From positions 186,001 through 250,000 of the forward strand of contig JANSYP010000006.1 of NCBI GenBank assembly GCA_024742405.1: 64,000 bases of DNA. The letters run 5' to 3'. Shown here piece by piece: positions 1 through 9,967 of the stretch (the stretch's first letter is position 1; every line of letters begins with the position of its first letter). The notes under the pieces were generated by a model. It had not been told where the DNA came from, did no database searches, and saw nothing but the letters and a program-made list of their open reading frames with translations. This stretch comes from Paracoccaceae bacterium. GTDB lineage: Bacteria > Pseudomonadota > Alphaproteobacteria > Rhodobacterales > Rhodobacteraceae. A program made the translations under genes and the position numbers.

Positions 1-50
1 CGGTCGAAATAGTCGAGAAAAGTCGAGCGAATGTCGTTCAGGCTGGCCAT
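1..50 (-). CDS. alaS: Alanyl-tRNA synthetase, N-terminal fragment (runs off window)
   Basis: Only the first 50 bases are inside the window, and the gene continues beyond base 1. Read on the minus strand from the ATG at 48-50, the peptide is MASLNDIRSTFLDYFDR. This matches the invariant AlaRS start pattern (a short lead, then IRxxFLxFF). AlaRS charges tRNA-Ala in the cytoplasm. It lies downstream of recA on the same strand, a gene order common in alphaproteobacteria. Only 17 residues are visible, so the call rests on this motif plus synteny. Confidence 0.85.
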   Translation of the reverse strand, partial: MASLNDIRSTFLDYFD

Positions 51-481
51 GGCGGATCTTTTCGAAAACGAGGGTTGCGCGACGTGTATCCGTCGACATC
101 CGGGCTGTCCACGTCAAGGGAAAGGTCCCGACCTGGCCCGCGCTAAAGGAAGCATTTCGAGGCGGAGGCTCATCGGCAATGTCGATTAGCGGTGCGCAGG
201 ATTTCAGCCGCAACGAAGGATTGCAGCGTCGAAACCACCAAGCCTGCATTTGCTCTCCGGAGTGCTCTTCCGACAAAGTCGAAGCTACGCAGGACTACGA
301 TGTCAACAAGTATGGGCCCCAAAAAGAGGACTTCCATCAATCAGTGGTGACAGCCCAATCGCCCACAAAAGGGCCTCCTTGGACCGGCTCCGGCAACTGT
401 CACGCCGCTGGAGACGAGTCTGGTGCAATAAGTGGCCGCTCTGAGTGGTTTACGGAGCGGAAATCCTGATCTCAGAAGCTG
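51..481. other. Intergenic region between recA and alaS, no supported gene
   Basis: About 430 bases separate the recA stop from the alaS start. Short open frames exist on the plus strand (for example 179-469), but their products resemble no family I know and have no convincing ribosome binding site. An inverted repeat, CCGCTC at 436-441 and GAGCGG at 455-460, could fold just after recA but has no T-run, so I do not call a terminator. The stretch may be decayed sequence carrying the alaS promoter. Confidence 0.5.
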
Positions 482-1561
482 TTAACTTTCCAGCACATCG
501 GTCTCGGGAATCTCCGGCGGCTCCTCGAAATCGAGCCCATGGGCAGCACGGATCTTGTCCTCGATCTCCCAGGCGATCTTCGAGTTTTCCTTCAAGTATG
601 ACTTGGCGTTCTCGCGCCCCTGACCGATCCGCTCATCGCCGTAGGAGAACCAAGACCCCGATTTTTCCACCACTCCGGCCTTGACGCCGAGATCGAGCAG
701 TTCGCCCATCTTGGAAATGCCCTCACCGTACATGATGTCAAACTCGACCTGCTTGAAGGGCGGGGCGACCTTGTTTTTGACGACTTTAACGCGCGTTGCA
801 TTGCCGACCACTTCGTCGCGATCCTTGAGCGCGCCGATCCGCCGGATGTCCAGGCGTACGGACGAATAAAACTTCAGGGCGTTTCCGCCGGTAGTGGTTT
901 CCGGGCTGCCGAACATTACGCCGATCTTCATCCGGATCTGATTGATGAAGATTACCATGCAATTGGACCGGCTGATCGATCCGGTAAGCTTACGCATCGC
1001 CTGGCTCATCAGACGGGCTTGAGCGCCGACCTGCGCATCGCCCATATCGCCTTCGAGTTCCGCCTTCGGCGTCAGCGCGGCGACACTGTCCACGACCACC
1101 ATGCTGATGGCCCCCGAACGCACAAGTGTGTCAGTGATCTCGAGGGCCTGCTCGCCCGTGTCGGGCTGGGAAATCAGCAACTCGTCGATATCAACCCCTA
1201 CCCTGCGGGCATATTGTGGATCCAACGCATGCTCGGCGTCGACAAATGCGCAAACGCCACCCTTCTTCTGCTCTTCGGCCACGCAGTGCAGCGTGAGCGT
1301 GGTCTTGCCGGAGCTCTCAGGGCCGTAAATCTCGACAACCCGACCTTTCGGCAGGCCGCCAATACCAAGGGCAATGTCGAGACCCAGCGATCCCGTTGAC
1401 GTTGCCTCGATCTCCTGCACCGCGCCCTCTCGGCCCAGCTTCATGATCGAGCCTTTGCCGAACTGGCGCTCGATCTGGGCGAGGGCGGAGTCTAGCGCTT
1501 TTTGTTTATCCATTTTGCGCGGTCCGTCGAGGTCAAGAAGATTGGAGGGGCTCTGCGCCAT
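482..1561 (-). CDS. recA: Recombinase RecA
   Basis: DNA-dependent ATPase that forms filaments on single-stranded DNA, drives strand exchange and triggers LexA self-cleavage. The 359-residue product has the Walker A motif GPESSGKT near residues 80-87, the conserved start of the core ([18 protein letters not shown] near 26-43) and an acidic C-terminus. I chose the ATG at 1559-1561, preceded by AAGGACAGG. A longer in-frame reading to 1600 adds 13 residues atypical of RecA. It is transcribed alone toward alaS. A perfect alphaproteobacterial LexA box lies about 50 bases upstream of the start, so SOS induction is expected. Length and motifs are fully normal. Confidence 0.98.
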   Translation of the reverse strand: MAQSPSNLLDLDGPRKMDKQKALDSALAQIERQFGKGSIMKLGREGAVQEIEATSTGSLGLDIALGIGGLPKGRVVEIYGPESSGKTTLTLHCVAEEQKKGGVCAFVDAEHALDPQYARRVGVDIDELLISQPDTGEQALEITDTLVRSGAISMVVVDSVAALTPKAELEGDMGDAQVGAQARLMSQAMRKLTGSISRSNCMVIFINQIRMKIGVMFGSPETTTGGNALKFYSSVRLDIRRIGALKDRDEVVGNATRVKVVKNKVAPPFKQVEFDIMYGEGISKMGELLDLGVKAGVVEKSGSWFSYGDERIGQGRENAKSYLKENSKIAWEIEDKIRAAHGLDFEEPPEIPETDVLES

Positions 1562-1611
1562 CGGTCCTGTCCTTGTTTCACAGTCCGCTTCACGCGGCAA
1601 TGATCGGTTTT

Positions 1612-1626
1612 GTTCTGCTCTTGTTC
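1612..1626 (-). promoter_or_regulatory. LexA (SOS) box of recA
   Basis: GTTC, seven bases, GTTC (1612-1615 and 1623-1626), equivalent to GAAC-N7-GAAC on the gene strand. This is the direct-repeat LexA operator of alphaproteobacteria, unlike the palindromic E. coli box. It lies just downstream of a TATCAT -10 candidate and would cover the transcription start. Confidence 0.85.
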
Positions 1627-1629
1627 TCT

Positions 1630-1660
1630 ATGATATGGTCTGAATTCTGCCTCTATTCAA
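1630..1660 (-). promoter_or_regulatory. Candidate recA promoter
   Basis: On the minus strand, TATCAT (1630-1635) matches five of six bases of the -10 consensus. TTGAAT (1655-1660) is a possible -35 with a long 19-base spacer. The position immediately upstream of the LexA box supports it, but the spacer is not ideal. Confidence 0.4.
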
Positions 1661-1730
1661 TTCATTTTTTTAGAAGGGTGACGTGGAGAGGCTTAAGAAA
1701 GGCTTGACGTTGCAGAACCAGCAAGGGCGC

Positions 1731-4043
1731 TTAGTGAAGTTGGCGCTGAACCGTCGCCGTCAGGTCCTGCAAAGAAAACGGTTTGGGCAGGAAAACCGAA
1801 TTCGGAATTCGGGATTGTTGGTCGGAAAGGGCATCCTCGGCATAGCCCGAGACGAAAACGACACGCGTGTCCGGCCGGGCTTTCAATGCCTCGCGCACCC
1901 AGCTTGGACCGTCCATACCCGGCATAACCACATCTGTGACAAATACGTCGATGTCGAGTGAGCGGTCCGACAGACGGTCGAGCGCCTGCTCAGCATTTTC
2001 CGCCTCCAGCACGGTGTAGCCCCGCAGTCGAAGCGCCCGTGAGGCAAAAGCCCGAACCGGCGCCTCATCCTCGACCAAAAGAATAACGCCTGCCCCTTTG
2101 GTTGCTGCCGGCATTGGTCGAGGCTCATCGGGCGTTGGGTCTTCCGCTTCAGCTTCCTGCGCAAAGGCCGGGAGGTAGATTGTGAACACGGAGCCCTGCC
2201 CCGGCATGCTGTCAGCGAAGATGAAGCCACCGGTTTGCTTGATGATCCCATAGGCCGTCGATAGCCCCAATCCTGTTCCCTCGCCTGTGCGCTTCGTGGT
2301 GTAAAAGGGTTCGAAAATCTTGGGCAGCTTGTCCAAAGGAATGCCGACGCCGTGATCAGTTACCGTCACGATCGCATAGTCGCCTGGCGGTATCGCTGCG
2401 CGATTCCGTCTGACTTCGGTCTGGAGATGCTGTGCCGTTGTGACGATCTCGATCTCCCCACCCTCAGGCATGGCGTCCCTGGCATTCACCACCAGATTCA
2501 TGATGACCTGCTCGAGTTGCCGTTTGTCCGCGCGAATCCGCGGAAGATCGGGCGCGTGTTGCAACGTGAGCCGCACCTTTTCTCCGACCAGTCGATTGAG
2601 AAGATGGGTGAGGTCCGACAGGCTGTCGCGAAGATCGATAACCTCTGGTTGCAGTGTCTGCTTGCGCGAAAAGGCAAGCAACTGTCCTACGAGGCTGGCC
2701 GCGCGGTTGGCATTTTGGTGGATCTGGACCAGATCGCCATAATTCGGGTCTCCCTGGTCGTGACGCATCAACAACAGATCGCAATGCCCTGAAATTGCTG
2801 TCAGAAGGTTGTTGAAGTCATGGGCAACACCGCCAGCGAGCTGTCCGATCGCCTGCATTTTCTGGCTTTGGACGAACTGCGCTTCCAACGTCTTGAGTTC
2901 GGTCGCATCATTCAGGACCGCGACCAAGGCCGATCCGTCGCCGTCATCAACCGGTTTTAGGGTAACCTGCACGAAGACATCTTTGTTTTGGTTAACAACC
3001 TGAAGAAATTCCGACTGATTAAGTCCTCGTCCGCTTGCCGCTTCTTGAAGCCAGTCTTTGACCGAGCGTCCCAGGCCCGTCACAAGATCTTGCAATTGCC
3101 GCCCCTGGGGCATGGCGTCATCAAGAAGATCCCGCGCTGACCGGTTTGCCTGAACGACATCGCCTTTGGGCGTGATCTTGAGCAGAGGCACCGGTATGGA
3201 ATCGAACAGCGACCAGTCTGTCCCCGCCGCGCCACCATTCAAGTCCGCGGGAAGAAAATAGACGGTTCGCCCACCGTCAGGCTGAGAAGCTGTGATGATC
3301 CGGCGCTGCTCGTCTCCCTCGCTGGCAGCAAGGCTGTGCATACCGCCCGGTCTGAGGGGTAAGTCCGTAATGATACGGTCAAGCGCGGTCGGGCGTCTGT
3401 CGAGCAGCCTTTCGAGCGCGCTATTCGCAGCGATCAAGCGACCTTCGCTGTCTAGCGAGAGAGCCGGCAGAGCCAAGTCGGTATCGGCCTGTCCTTCGAC
3501 CTCAAGTCGCTCAAAGCGCCACAAAAACATGTGATCATAGATACCGAAAACCGACACGCGCATCATCCCGCGCGTGCTCGCGTGATCCTGCCAGGCATGT
3601 CCATGCGCCGCCGCGCGATCGAGAAGCGCTGTAGAGACTGCAAGCGGCGCCGCAAAGAGACGGTCAAGGAATGGTGCAAGACTGTGCATTCCTTCCAGCC
3701 CCGCAAAACGGTCCTTTGCGGCCGGGTTGATTGCGCGCACCGCCCCATCGCGGTCCGTGAGCACAGCGGGCGTTGCATCGATGTCGACCAGCGCCATCAC
3801 TTTTTTCACCGCGCCGGCGGTACGCCAACGATCAAGCTGCAGAATGATCTGTACCGATCCCCAGACACAGAGCAACGCGCTGCCCGCCGCGAGAAACGCA
3901 TGGCTTCCTGCAAAGGGCGCAACCGACAGAGCGAGAATGATCAGACCGGCCCCACCCAGAGCCAGAAACCCGGCGCGTGGCGCGACAATGCGGCTCACTT
4001 CGCTCAACCGCTGCAAATGCGCCATTTCCTGCGCCACAGTCAT
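1731..4043 (-). CDS. cckA: Hybrid histidine kinase CckA
   Basis: Membrane-bound hybrid kinase that starts the CckA-ChpT-CtrA phosphorelay controlling cell cycle, motility and gene transfer agents in alphaproteobacteria. Two membrane segments lie near residues 25-43 and 48-68. PAS-like regions follow (about 85-180, 195-265, 280-380). The HisKA domain has phospho-acceptor His408 in the motif GGVAHDFNNLL. The HATPase domain has its N-box near Asn520 and the GTGLGLS motif at 589-595. A C-terminal receiver (652-768) has Asp704 and Lys754. At 770 residues the length is typical. It lies upstream of recA on the same strand, a frequent neighbour. A perfect CtrA box and a GATTC CcrM methylation site (4050-4054) precede the start, suggesting feedback control. 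Confidence 0.93.
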   Translation of the reverse strand: MTVAQEMAHLQRLSEVSRIVAPRAGFLALGGAGLIILALSVAPFAGSHAFLAAGSALLCVWGSVQIILQLDRWRTAGAVKKVMALVDIDATPAVLTDRDGAVRAINPAAKDRFAGLEGMHSLAPFLDRLFAAPLAVSTALLDRAAAHGHAWQDHASTRGMMRVSVFGIYDHMFLWRFERLEVEGQADTDLALPALSLDSEGRLIAANSALERLLDRRPTALDRIITDLPLRPGGMHSLAASEGDEQRRIITASQPDGGRTVYFLPADLNGGAAGTDWSLFDSIPVPLLKITPKGDVVQANRSARDLLDDAMPQGRQLQDLVTGLGRSVKDWLQEAASGRGLNQSEFLQVVNQNKDVFVQVTLKPVDDGDGSALVAVLNDATELKTLEAQFVQSQKMQAIGQLAGGVAHDFNNLLTAISGHCDLLLMRHDQGDPNYGDLVQIHQNANRAASLVGQLLAFSRKQTLQPEVIDLRDSLSDLTHLLNRLVGEKVRLTLQHAPDLPRIRADKRQLEQVIMNLVVNARDAMPEGGEIEIVTTAQHLQTEVRRNRAAIPPGDYAIVTVTDHGVGIPLDKLPKIFEPFYTTKRTGEGTGLGLSTAYGIIKQTGGFIFADSMPGQGSVFTIYLPAFAQEAEAEDPTPDEPRPMPAATKGAGVILLVEDEAPVRAFASRALRLRGYTVLEAENAEQALDRLSDRSLDIDVFVTDVVMPGMDGPSWVREALKARPDTRVVFVSGYAEDALSDQQSRIPNSVFLPKPFSLQDLTATVQRQLH

Positions 4044-4084
4044 CCTTTCGATTCCCGTTTGAACACATCTAACGACCGTCGCAG

Positions 4085-4099
4085 TTAAGCACGACTTAA
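4085..4099 (-). promoter_or_regulatory. CtrA-type box upstream of cckA
   Basis: TTAA (4085-4088), seven bases, TTAA (4096-4099), exactly the TTAA-N7-TTAA arrangement recognised by CtrA. The element also reads as a TTAAG/CTTAA palindrome. It lies about 40 bases upstream of the cckA ATG. Its regulator is inferred from the consensus. Confidence 0.6.
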
Positions 4100-4157
4100 A
4101 ATCAACCCAAAGCTATGGTGAGAAACACAACCACAAGTTGTAGCGCCGATTTGCCGA

Positions 4158-5330
4158 TCAAGAGCGCCTGAGGATTGCGCAGAAAAAACCGTCGCCGCCG
4201 TCCAACGGAGTCAGGGTCACCTGAGTTTCGCAACTCCAGCCGACATTGCGATTGATGAAAGCCTTCACCCGGTCCGCATTTTCCTCACTGAGCAGCGAAC
4301 AAGTCGCGTAAACCAGTCGCCCCCCTGCCGGCGACACGAGGACCGCGGCACGGTCAAGTACCTGATCTTGAACCCTGCAAAGCTCCGCCAGACGTTCTTC
4401 GGTCAGCCTCCACTTGCCGTCCGGACTGCGCCGCCACGCGCCGCTGCCCGAACAGGGGGCGTCCACCAGCACAACCGGGACCGGCGCGCATGCCGCAACC
4501 CCAGACGCGGACAAAAGCTCGACCGGAGTGCCTGCGCGGGCGGCGCGGGCGGGCGCATCCCGCATCCGTTCCGGCCGCACATCATGGAGCAAGTACCGCC
4601 CCGCCACCCGCGCGGCGACCGCGAGGCTCTTGCCACCCCCACCTGCACAATAATCCAGCAGGGTTTCTCCCGGTTGCAGCGGAACGAGATCCGCAACCGC
4701 CTGGGATGCCGCATCCTGCAACTCCACCAATCCCGAAATGTAGCACTCAGACAGCCTGACCCGGCGCGCGCCTTCGGTCACCTCCAAGGCGGACGGCGAA
4801 AGCGCGTGCGGCCGGGTCGCAATGCCTTCCTCGGCCAATGCAGCCTGCACCTGTGCGCGCGACCCGCGCGCCAGATTGGCGCGCACAAAGACCGGCGCGC
4901 GGTGCCGCAGGCAGTTCAGAATCTCTTCGGTCTGCGCCCCAAGCGCATCGTGCAATCTTGGCATCAGCCAGTCCGGGCAGTCGAGCGCCGCCCCACTGCC
5001 AGGAGTTGGCGTGTCCCCGGCTCGCCTCTCGTTCTCGGTCAACGGAAGCGGTGCGTGACCGAAACCGGTAAAAACGGAGGCCGGGTCTAGGCCGGACTGC
5101 CGGCAGTAGCCCAGCACAAGCGCACGCCCCTCTTCGCCACCGCCCAAGGCCGCACAACTCCGCCTCTTGCGCAAGACATCAAACACGATGTCACGAATAG
5201 CCGCGCGATCCTTTGAGCCGGCAAAGCGGCTGCGGCGCGCCCAGCCCGTCAGGACTTGTTCCGTCGACGGCGCTTTGGCCGCTGCATCTAGGATCTCGAT
5301 CGCGGCCTGGAACCGTGCGGCGGGGGTCAT
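4158..5330 (-). CDS. RsmB-family 16S rRNA (cytosine-C5) methyltransferase
   Basis: SAM-dependent RNA m5C methyltransferase of the NOL1/NOP2/Sun family, acting on rRNA in the cytoplasm. The N-terminal NusB/RsmB-like helical region covers about residues 1-130. The Rossmann SAM-binding motif LDYCAGGGGKS lies at 225-235. Motif IV (DAPCSGSG) carries Cys293 and motif VI (ATCS) carries Cys344, the two catalytic cysteines of the family. The 390-residue product is somewhat shorter than E. coli RsmB (about 430). The exact target base cannot be read from the sequence, so I leave the symbol blank although rsmB is the most likely name. It precedes cckA by a gap of about 110 bases. Confidence 0.9.
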   Translation of the reverse strand: MTPAARFQAAIEILDAAAKAPSTEQVLTGWARRSRFAGSKDRAAIRDIVFDVLRKRRSCAALGGGEEGRALVLGYCRQSGLDPASVFTGFGHAPLPLTENERRAGDTPTPGSGAALDCPDWLMPRLHDALGAQTEEILNCLRHRAPVFVRANLARGSRAQVQAALAEEGIATRPHALSPSALEVTEGARRVRLSECYISGLVELQDAASQAVADLVPLQPGETLLDYCAGGGGKSLAVAARVAGRYLLHDVRPERMRDAPARAARAGTPVELLSASGVAACAPVPVVLVDAPCSGSGAWRRSPDGKWRLTEERLAELCRVQDQVLDRAAVLVSPAGGRLVYATCSLLSEENADRVKAFINRNVGWSCETQVTLTPLDGGDGFFCAILRRS

Positions 5331-5352
5331 TCCCGACCTATGAACGGCAAAA

Positions 5353-5442
5353 GACCGGCGGGAAAGTCAGAAGGTCCGGAGCACCGCCGGTCAATGGCAA
5401 AAAAAATATGACCGCCTGACGGCTGGCGCGTTTGACGGTCAT
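5353..5442. promoter_or_regulatory. Inverted repeats in the rsmB / RND pump divergent region
   Basis: The divergent intergenic region holds GACCGGCGG (5353-5361) paired with CCGCCGGTC (5384-5392), a perfect 9-base inverted repeat. It also holds ATGACCG (5408-5414) paired with CGGTCAT (5436-5442). Such symmetry is typical of repressor sites in front of efflux operons, but no adjacent regulator gene is present to support one. Confidence 0.35.
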
Positions 5443-5508
5443 GGTGAATAACTGCGAGGACAATAGTCCGGCGACCTTCTGCGCGTCGCCCAGCACGGAG
5501 TTCCATGC

Positions 5509-6633
5509 ATGCCTCTCGTCTCGCGCGCCCCCATACTCGCCCTGCTCACCGCATTGGCCGGGCCCGCCCTTGCCCAACAGGACGCGCCGCCGCCCAAGGT
5601 CTCCGTCGCCGCGGCCTATTCGGAGGAAATCACCGAAGAGGAAGTCTTCATCGGCCGCGCCGAGGCGGTGGACAAGGTCTCGCTCGTGGCACGGGTAAGC
5701 GGCTATGTGCGCGAAGTCGTGGTTTCGAACGGCGCATCGGTGGCGGCTGGCGAAATGCTCTTTCAAATCGAACCTGACGAGTATCAGGCCACGCTGGATG
5801 CGCGAGAAGCCGATCTGGCCAAGGCCGAGGCGGACCTGACGCTGACACAAATTGAACTGGCACGGAAAGAACAACTGGTGGCGCGCGAGGCCATTCCGCA
5901 GTCGGAGCTCGATATTGCGCGCGCCAACGAAGCTGTCGCCGAAGCGAACATCCTAGCGGCAAAAGCGGGCATCAAGCAGGCCGAGCTAGACCTGAGCTAC
6001 ACCGAGATCCACGCGCCGTTCGAGGGGCAGATCGGCCGAATCGAGGCCAGCATCGGCGACCTCGTCGGGCCAAGTACCGGCGCGCTGACCACACTCGTGC
6101 GCACCAACCCGATCTTTGTGTCGTTTTCCATCAGCGAGAACCAGCTCGCCGATATCCGCCAGGCCGAAATCGCCCGCGGCCAGGATGCCAACAGCCCGCC
6201 CGAGCTCGCGGTCCATGTCACTTTGCCAAATGGCAGCCGATTGGACGAGGTCGGCGAGCTTGTTTTCGGAGACAATCTGATCGACCCGGCCACCGGGACG
6301 CTCGCCGTGCGCGCCAAGTTCGACAATTCCGAAGGCCTGCTGCTTGATGGCGGTTTCGTCAATGTCGCAATCGAAGGAGCGGAGCCGGTTCAGGAAACGC
6401 TCGTGCCCCAGGCCGCGGTGCAGCAGGACCAGCGCGGGCCCTTCGTGTTGCTGGTCAATGACGAGCAGATCGTGGAGCAACGCTACATCGCCACCGGCGC
6501 CACCGTGGGAACGGCGATCATCGTCGAAGACGGGCTGGTCCCCGGCGAAGTGGTCGTGGTCGAGGGCCTGCAACGGGTACGCCCGGGTGTTCCCGTCGAG
6601 GCCGTGATGGCCGGCGTCGGCCAGGAGGGCTGA
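5509..6633 (+). CDS. RND efflux periplasmic adaptor (MFP) subunit
   Basis: Membrane-fusion protein that links an inner-membrane RND pump to an outer-membrane channel. A signal peptide covers residues 1-22, with cleavage expected after ALA. The lipoyl-like half motif [13 protein letters not shown] lies near residues 52-68, followed by an alpha-helical hairpin (about 85-140) and the beta-barrel and membrane-proximal domains. Length 374 is normal for the AcrA/MexA family. The ATG at 5509 has GGAG at 5497-5500; a second ATG four bases upstream is in another frame. The pump gene follows after five bases, so the two form an operon. No outer-membrane factor gene is adjacent, so a TolC-like channel must be encoded elsewhere. 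Substrate unknown. Confidence 0.93.
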   Translation: MPLVSRAPILALLTALAGPALAQQDAPPPKVSVAAAYSEEITEEEVFIGRAEAVDKVSLVARVSGYVREVVVSNGASVAAGEMLFQIEPDEYQATLDAREADLAKAEADLTLTQIELARKEQLVAREAIPQSELDIARANEAVAEANILAAKAGIKQAELDLSYTEIHAPFEGQIGRIEASIGDLVGPSTGALTTLVRTNPIFVSFSISENQLADIRQAEIARGQDANSPPELAVHVTLPNGSRLDEVGELVFGDNLIDPATGTLAVRAKFDNSEGLLLDGGFVNVAIEGAEPVQETLVPQAAVQQDQRGPFVLLVNDEQIVEQRYIATGATVGTAIIVEDGLVPGEVVVVEGLQRVRPGVPVEAVMAGVGQEG

Positions 6634-6638
6634 GGCGC

Positions 6639-9600
6639 ATGTTCTCGCAAATCTTCATTCACCGCCCCAAAATGGCGCTGGTGATCTCGCTGGTGCTCTC
6701 CATCATGGGCGGCATTTCCTATTTCGTGCTGCCGGTGGAACAGTTTCCCGACATCACGCCCCCTGTGGTCAATGTCAGCGCGAACTATACCGGCGCCAGC
6801 GCGGAGACGGTCGAGAACACTGTCGCGGCCCCCATCGAGGCACAGGTGAACGGTGTGGACGACATGATCTACATGTCGTCGAAGTCCTCAGACAATGGCG
6901 GCTACAGTCTGGACGTCACGTTCGAGGTCGGAACCGACCCCGACATCGCCTCGGTGAACGTGCAGAACCGCACCAGTCAGGCCATGGCACAGCTGCCGGC
7001 AGAGGTGACGGACACGGGCGTCGTCACGCAAAAAGCCTCCACCAACATGCTGATGGTGATCTCGCTCACCTCGCCGGGCGGCACCTATGACGAGGTCTTT
7101 CTGTCGAACTACGCCTCGATCAACATCAAGGACGCACTGGCGCGGGTGAACGGCGTCGGCAAGGCCGATGTTCTGACCGATTTTGCCTATGCGATGCGGA
7201 TCTGGATGGATCCGGACCGGATGGCGAGCCTCGGGATCACACCCTCCGACATCATCAACGCCATCCGCGAACAGAACCTGGAGGTTTCGGCGGGCCAGAT
7301 CGGGGCTCCACCCGTGCCCGGAGACCAGCAGTTTCAGTACACCATCAAGTCGCAGGGCCGGCTGGTCAACCAGCAGGAGTTCAGCGACATCGTCATAAGG
7401 ACGGGCGATGCAGGCTCGATCGTACGCATCCGCGACGTGGCGGAGGTGGAGCTGGGCTCGAGCTACTACAACGCCTCGGGTCGCTACTCGGACCAGCCGG
7501 CGACTGTGCTCGCCGTCTATCAGGCTCCCGGCGCGAATGCCGTGGCGGTCGCAGAGCGGGTCACGGCCGAGCTTGACCGGCTCGGCTTGGCCTTCCCGGA
7601 CGATGTCAACTACGAGATCCCCTACGATTCCACGAAATTCGTGGAGCAATCGCTCAATGACGTGGTCACGACCCTCATCCTGACCTTCATTCTGGTGATG
7701 ACCGTCGTGTTCATCTTCCTGGGAAGCTGGCGGGCGACGATCATCCCCATGGTGGCCATTCCGGTGTCGCTGATCGGGACCTTCGCCTTCCTGCTGGCCT
7801 TTGGCATGTCGCTCAACACAGTGTCGCTGTTTGCGCTGGTGCTGGCCATTGGGATCGTGGTGGATGACGCCATCGTGGTGGTCGAGAATGTGGAACGGAT
7901 CATCGCTGAAGAGGGCCTGGCGCCGGCGGAAGCAACCGCCAAGGCGATGGGCCAGATCACGACGCCGGTGATAGCCACCACGCTCGTCCTGCTGGCCGTG
8001 TTCGTGCCGGTGACCTTCATGCCTGGCATCACCGGACGGCTCTATTCGCAGTTCGCGGTAACGATTTCGACGGCCGTCGTGATCTCTTCGATCAACGCGC
8101 TGACCCTGTCGCCGGCGCTTTGCGCGCTGGTGCTCAAGGCCCGATCCGGTCCGCCCAGGGGCCTGCTGGCCCTCTTTGAGAGCGTCATCGACAAGACGCG
8201 CGCAGGCTATGTCGCGATTGTCTCGAAACTCGTCCGGATCTCCATCGTGGCCATCGTCGCGGTGGCGGGGCTGATCGCCCTCAGCGGCACCATCATCACC
8301 CAGACCTCGTTCGGCTTTCTGCCAATCGAGGACCAGGGGGCGCTCTTTGTCGATGTGCAGCTTCCCGATGCAGCCTCCCTGAACCGGACAGAAGAGATCA
8401 CGCAACGGGTGGAGCAACAGATCCTTGGACTGCCAGGCGTACGCTCCAGCGTGGTCGTGAACGGCTTCAGCATGCTCAATGGCTCAGGCTCCAACGGGGC
8501 GATGATCATCGTCAACCTGGACCCCTGGGACGACCGTCAAACCCCGGAGCTGAGCGCCGACGGCATCCTCCAGCAGATCTACGGGATCGCCTTTCAGGAG
8601 GCTGCAGCAAGCATCGTGGCCTTCAGCCCCCCGCCCATTGCGGGTCTGGGCAATTCGGCCGGTGTCGAGATGATGGTCCAGCAGATCGGCGGCGGCACGC
8701 CTCAGGATCTGTCCTCATCGCTCGGCGGGCTCATCTATGCCGTCAACCAGCGTCCAGAAATCGCACAGGCCTACACCACATTCCGGGCCAACGTGCCCCA
8801 GGTGTTCGTCGATCTCGACCGGGAGAAGGCCAAGACTCTGAATGTGCCGATCTCCGAAGTCTTTCTGACCATGCAGGCTTATCTCGGCTCGTTCTATGTC
8901 AACGATTTTAACCTGTTCGGTCGCGTCTATCAGGTGATGATCCAGGCCGACGGCAGCTATCGCGACAAGATCGAGGACATCGGCAATCTCTATGCGCGCT
9001 CGGCGACAGGCGACATGGTCCCGTTGCGCACGCTGATCGACGTGGAAAACGTGCTGGGGCCAATGGTGCTCACCCGGTTCAACATGTTCAGGGCCGCGAC
9101 GGTGACTGCCGTCCCGGCAGACGGGTTTTCCACGGGCGACGTTATCCGTGTGCTGGAGGAAGAAGCCACAAAAGCCCTGCCCTCCGGATACACCTACGAG
9201 TGGACTGGCACGGCACAGCAGCAACAGGCCTCCGGCGGGCTGGTCCAGATCATCCTGATCATGGCAGTCGTCTTCGGGTATCTGTTCCTGGTGGCGCAGT
9301 ACGAGAGCTGGACGATGCCGGTGGCGATCTTCCTGTCGGTAACGGTGGCGCTCTTCGGGGCCATATTGGGGGTGTTTGTCGTCGGCAGCGATATCAACCT
9401 CTACACCCAGATCGGGATGATCATGCTCATCGGTCTCGGCGCGAAAAACGCGATCCTGATTGTGGAATTCGCGATGGAACAGCGGGCAGCGGGTCTCTCG
9501 ATCCGGGAGGCCGCGATCAGGGCGGCCTCGCTGCGGTTCCGCGCCGTGATGATGACGGCGCTGTCATTCCTATTGGGCGTCGTCCCGCTGCTTGCGGCAT

Positions 9601-9809
9601 CCGGCGCCGGGGCCGCCAGCCAGAAGGCTATCGGTATCGCGGTCTTCTCGGGCATGCTCGCGGCCACGGTTATTGGCGTGATCCTGATCCCGGTGCTCTA
9701 TGTCGTGATGCAGATCCTGCGCGAACGGGTGAAGGGGCAGTTCAAGGGTGCGGACACACCGCTTGAGGTCGCGCCCGACCCGGCAGTGCGGGCCAGCGCG
9801 GCGGAGTGA
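6639..9809 (+). CDS. RND multidrug efflux permease (HAE1/AcrB type)
   Basis: Inner-membrane proton-driven exporter of 1056 residues, the usual AcrB length. It has a single N-terminal helix (about 10-30), two large periplasmic loops and two six-helix bundles. The proton relay is intact: Asp409-Asp410 in the TM4 motif [13 protein letters not shown] and Lys936 in the TM10 motif [13 protein letters not shown] correspond to AcrB Asp407/408 and Lys940. The TM1 start ([20 protein letters not shown]) is typical of hydrophobe/amphiphile exporters. It is co-transcribed with the adaptor gene five bases upstream. Substrates cannot be deduced. Confidence 0.95.
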   Translation: MFSQIFIHRPKMALVISLVLSIMGGISYFVLPVEQFPDITPPVVNVSANYTGASAETVENTVAAPIEAQVNGVDDMIYMSSKSSDNGGYSLDVTFEVGTDPDIASVNVQNRTSQAMAQLPAEVTDTGVVTQKASTNMLMVISLTSPGGTYDEVFLSNYASINIKDALARVNGVGKADVLTDFAYAMRIWMDPDRMASLGITPSDIINAIREQNLEVSAGQIGAPPVPGDQQFQYTIKSQGRLVNQQEFSDIVIRTGDAGSIVRIRDVAEVELGSSYYNASGRYSDQPATVLAVYQAPGANAVAVAERVTAELDRLGLAFPDDVNYEIPYDSTKFVEQSLNDVVTTLILTFILVMTVVFIFLGSWRATIIPMVAIPVSLIGTFAFLLAFGMSLNTVSLFALVLAIGIVVDDAIVVVENVERIIAEEGLAPAEATAKAMGQITTPVIATTLVLLAVFVPVTFMPGITGRLYSQFAVTISTAVVISSINALTLSPALCALVLKARSGPPRGLLALFESVIDKTRAGYVAIVSKLVRISIVAIVAVAGLIALSGTIITQTSFGFLPIEDQGALFVDVQLPDAASLNRTEEITQRVEQQILGLPGVRSSVVVNGFSMLNGSGSNGAMIIVNLDPWDDRQTPELSADGILQQIYGIAFQEAAASIVAFSPPPIAGLGNSAGVEMMVQQIGGGTPQDLSSSLGGLIYAVNQRPEIAQAYTTFRANVPQVFVDLDREKAKTLNVPISEVFLTMQAYLGSFYVNDFNLFGRVYQVMIQADGSYRDKIEDIGNLYARSATGDMVPLRTLIDVENVLGPMVLTRFNMFRAATVTAVPADGFSTGDVIRVLEEEATKALPSGYTYEWTGTAQQQQASGGLVQIILIMAVVFGYLFLVAQYESWTMPVAIFLSVTVALFGAILGVFVVGSDINLYTQIGMIMLIGLGAKNAILIVEFAMEQRAAGLSIREAAIRAASLRFRAVMMTALSFLLGVVPLLAASGAGAASQKAIGIAVFSGMLAATVIGVILIPVLYVVMQILRERVKGQFKGADTPLEVAPDPAVRASAAE

Positions 9810-9916
9810 GCTTGGAGCAAAGCACTGGCTGGGTTGCACAGCAGCCCGGTCCGGGCGCCTCCCGGGGGGGATCCTGCAACCCCGACACTCGCAGCATTTC
9901 CGTCTCGCAAAAGAAA

Positions 9917-9941
9917 AGACCGCCCCCGTGAGGGGCGGTCT
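9917..9941 (-). terminator. Rho-independent terminator of the DUF1269 gene
   Basis: Perfect 10-bp stem AGACCGCCCC (9917-9926) / GGGGCGGTCT (9932-9941) with a 5-base loop. On the minus strand it is followed by TTTTCTTTT, so it ends transcription of the gene that stops at 9968. On the plus strand there is no T-run after it. Confidence 0.85.
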
Positions 9942-9967
9942 GAACCGTGTGGATCTGTTTCGCCGTC

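Noticed and set aside
436-460. recA terminator
   Set aside because: The CCGCTC/GAGCGG hairpin has a 13-base loop and no T-run on either side.
6888-8417. 509-codon open frame on the minus strand across the RND pump gene
   Set aside because: It is antisense to a fully recognised RND permease, has His/Arg/Asp-rich low-complexity composition typical of G+C-rich shadow frames, and lacks homology or a ribosome binding site.
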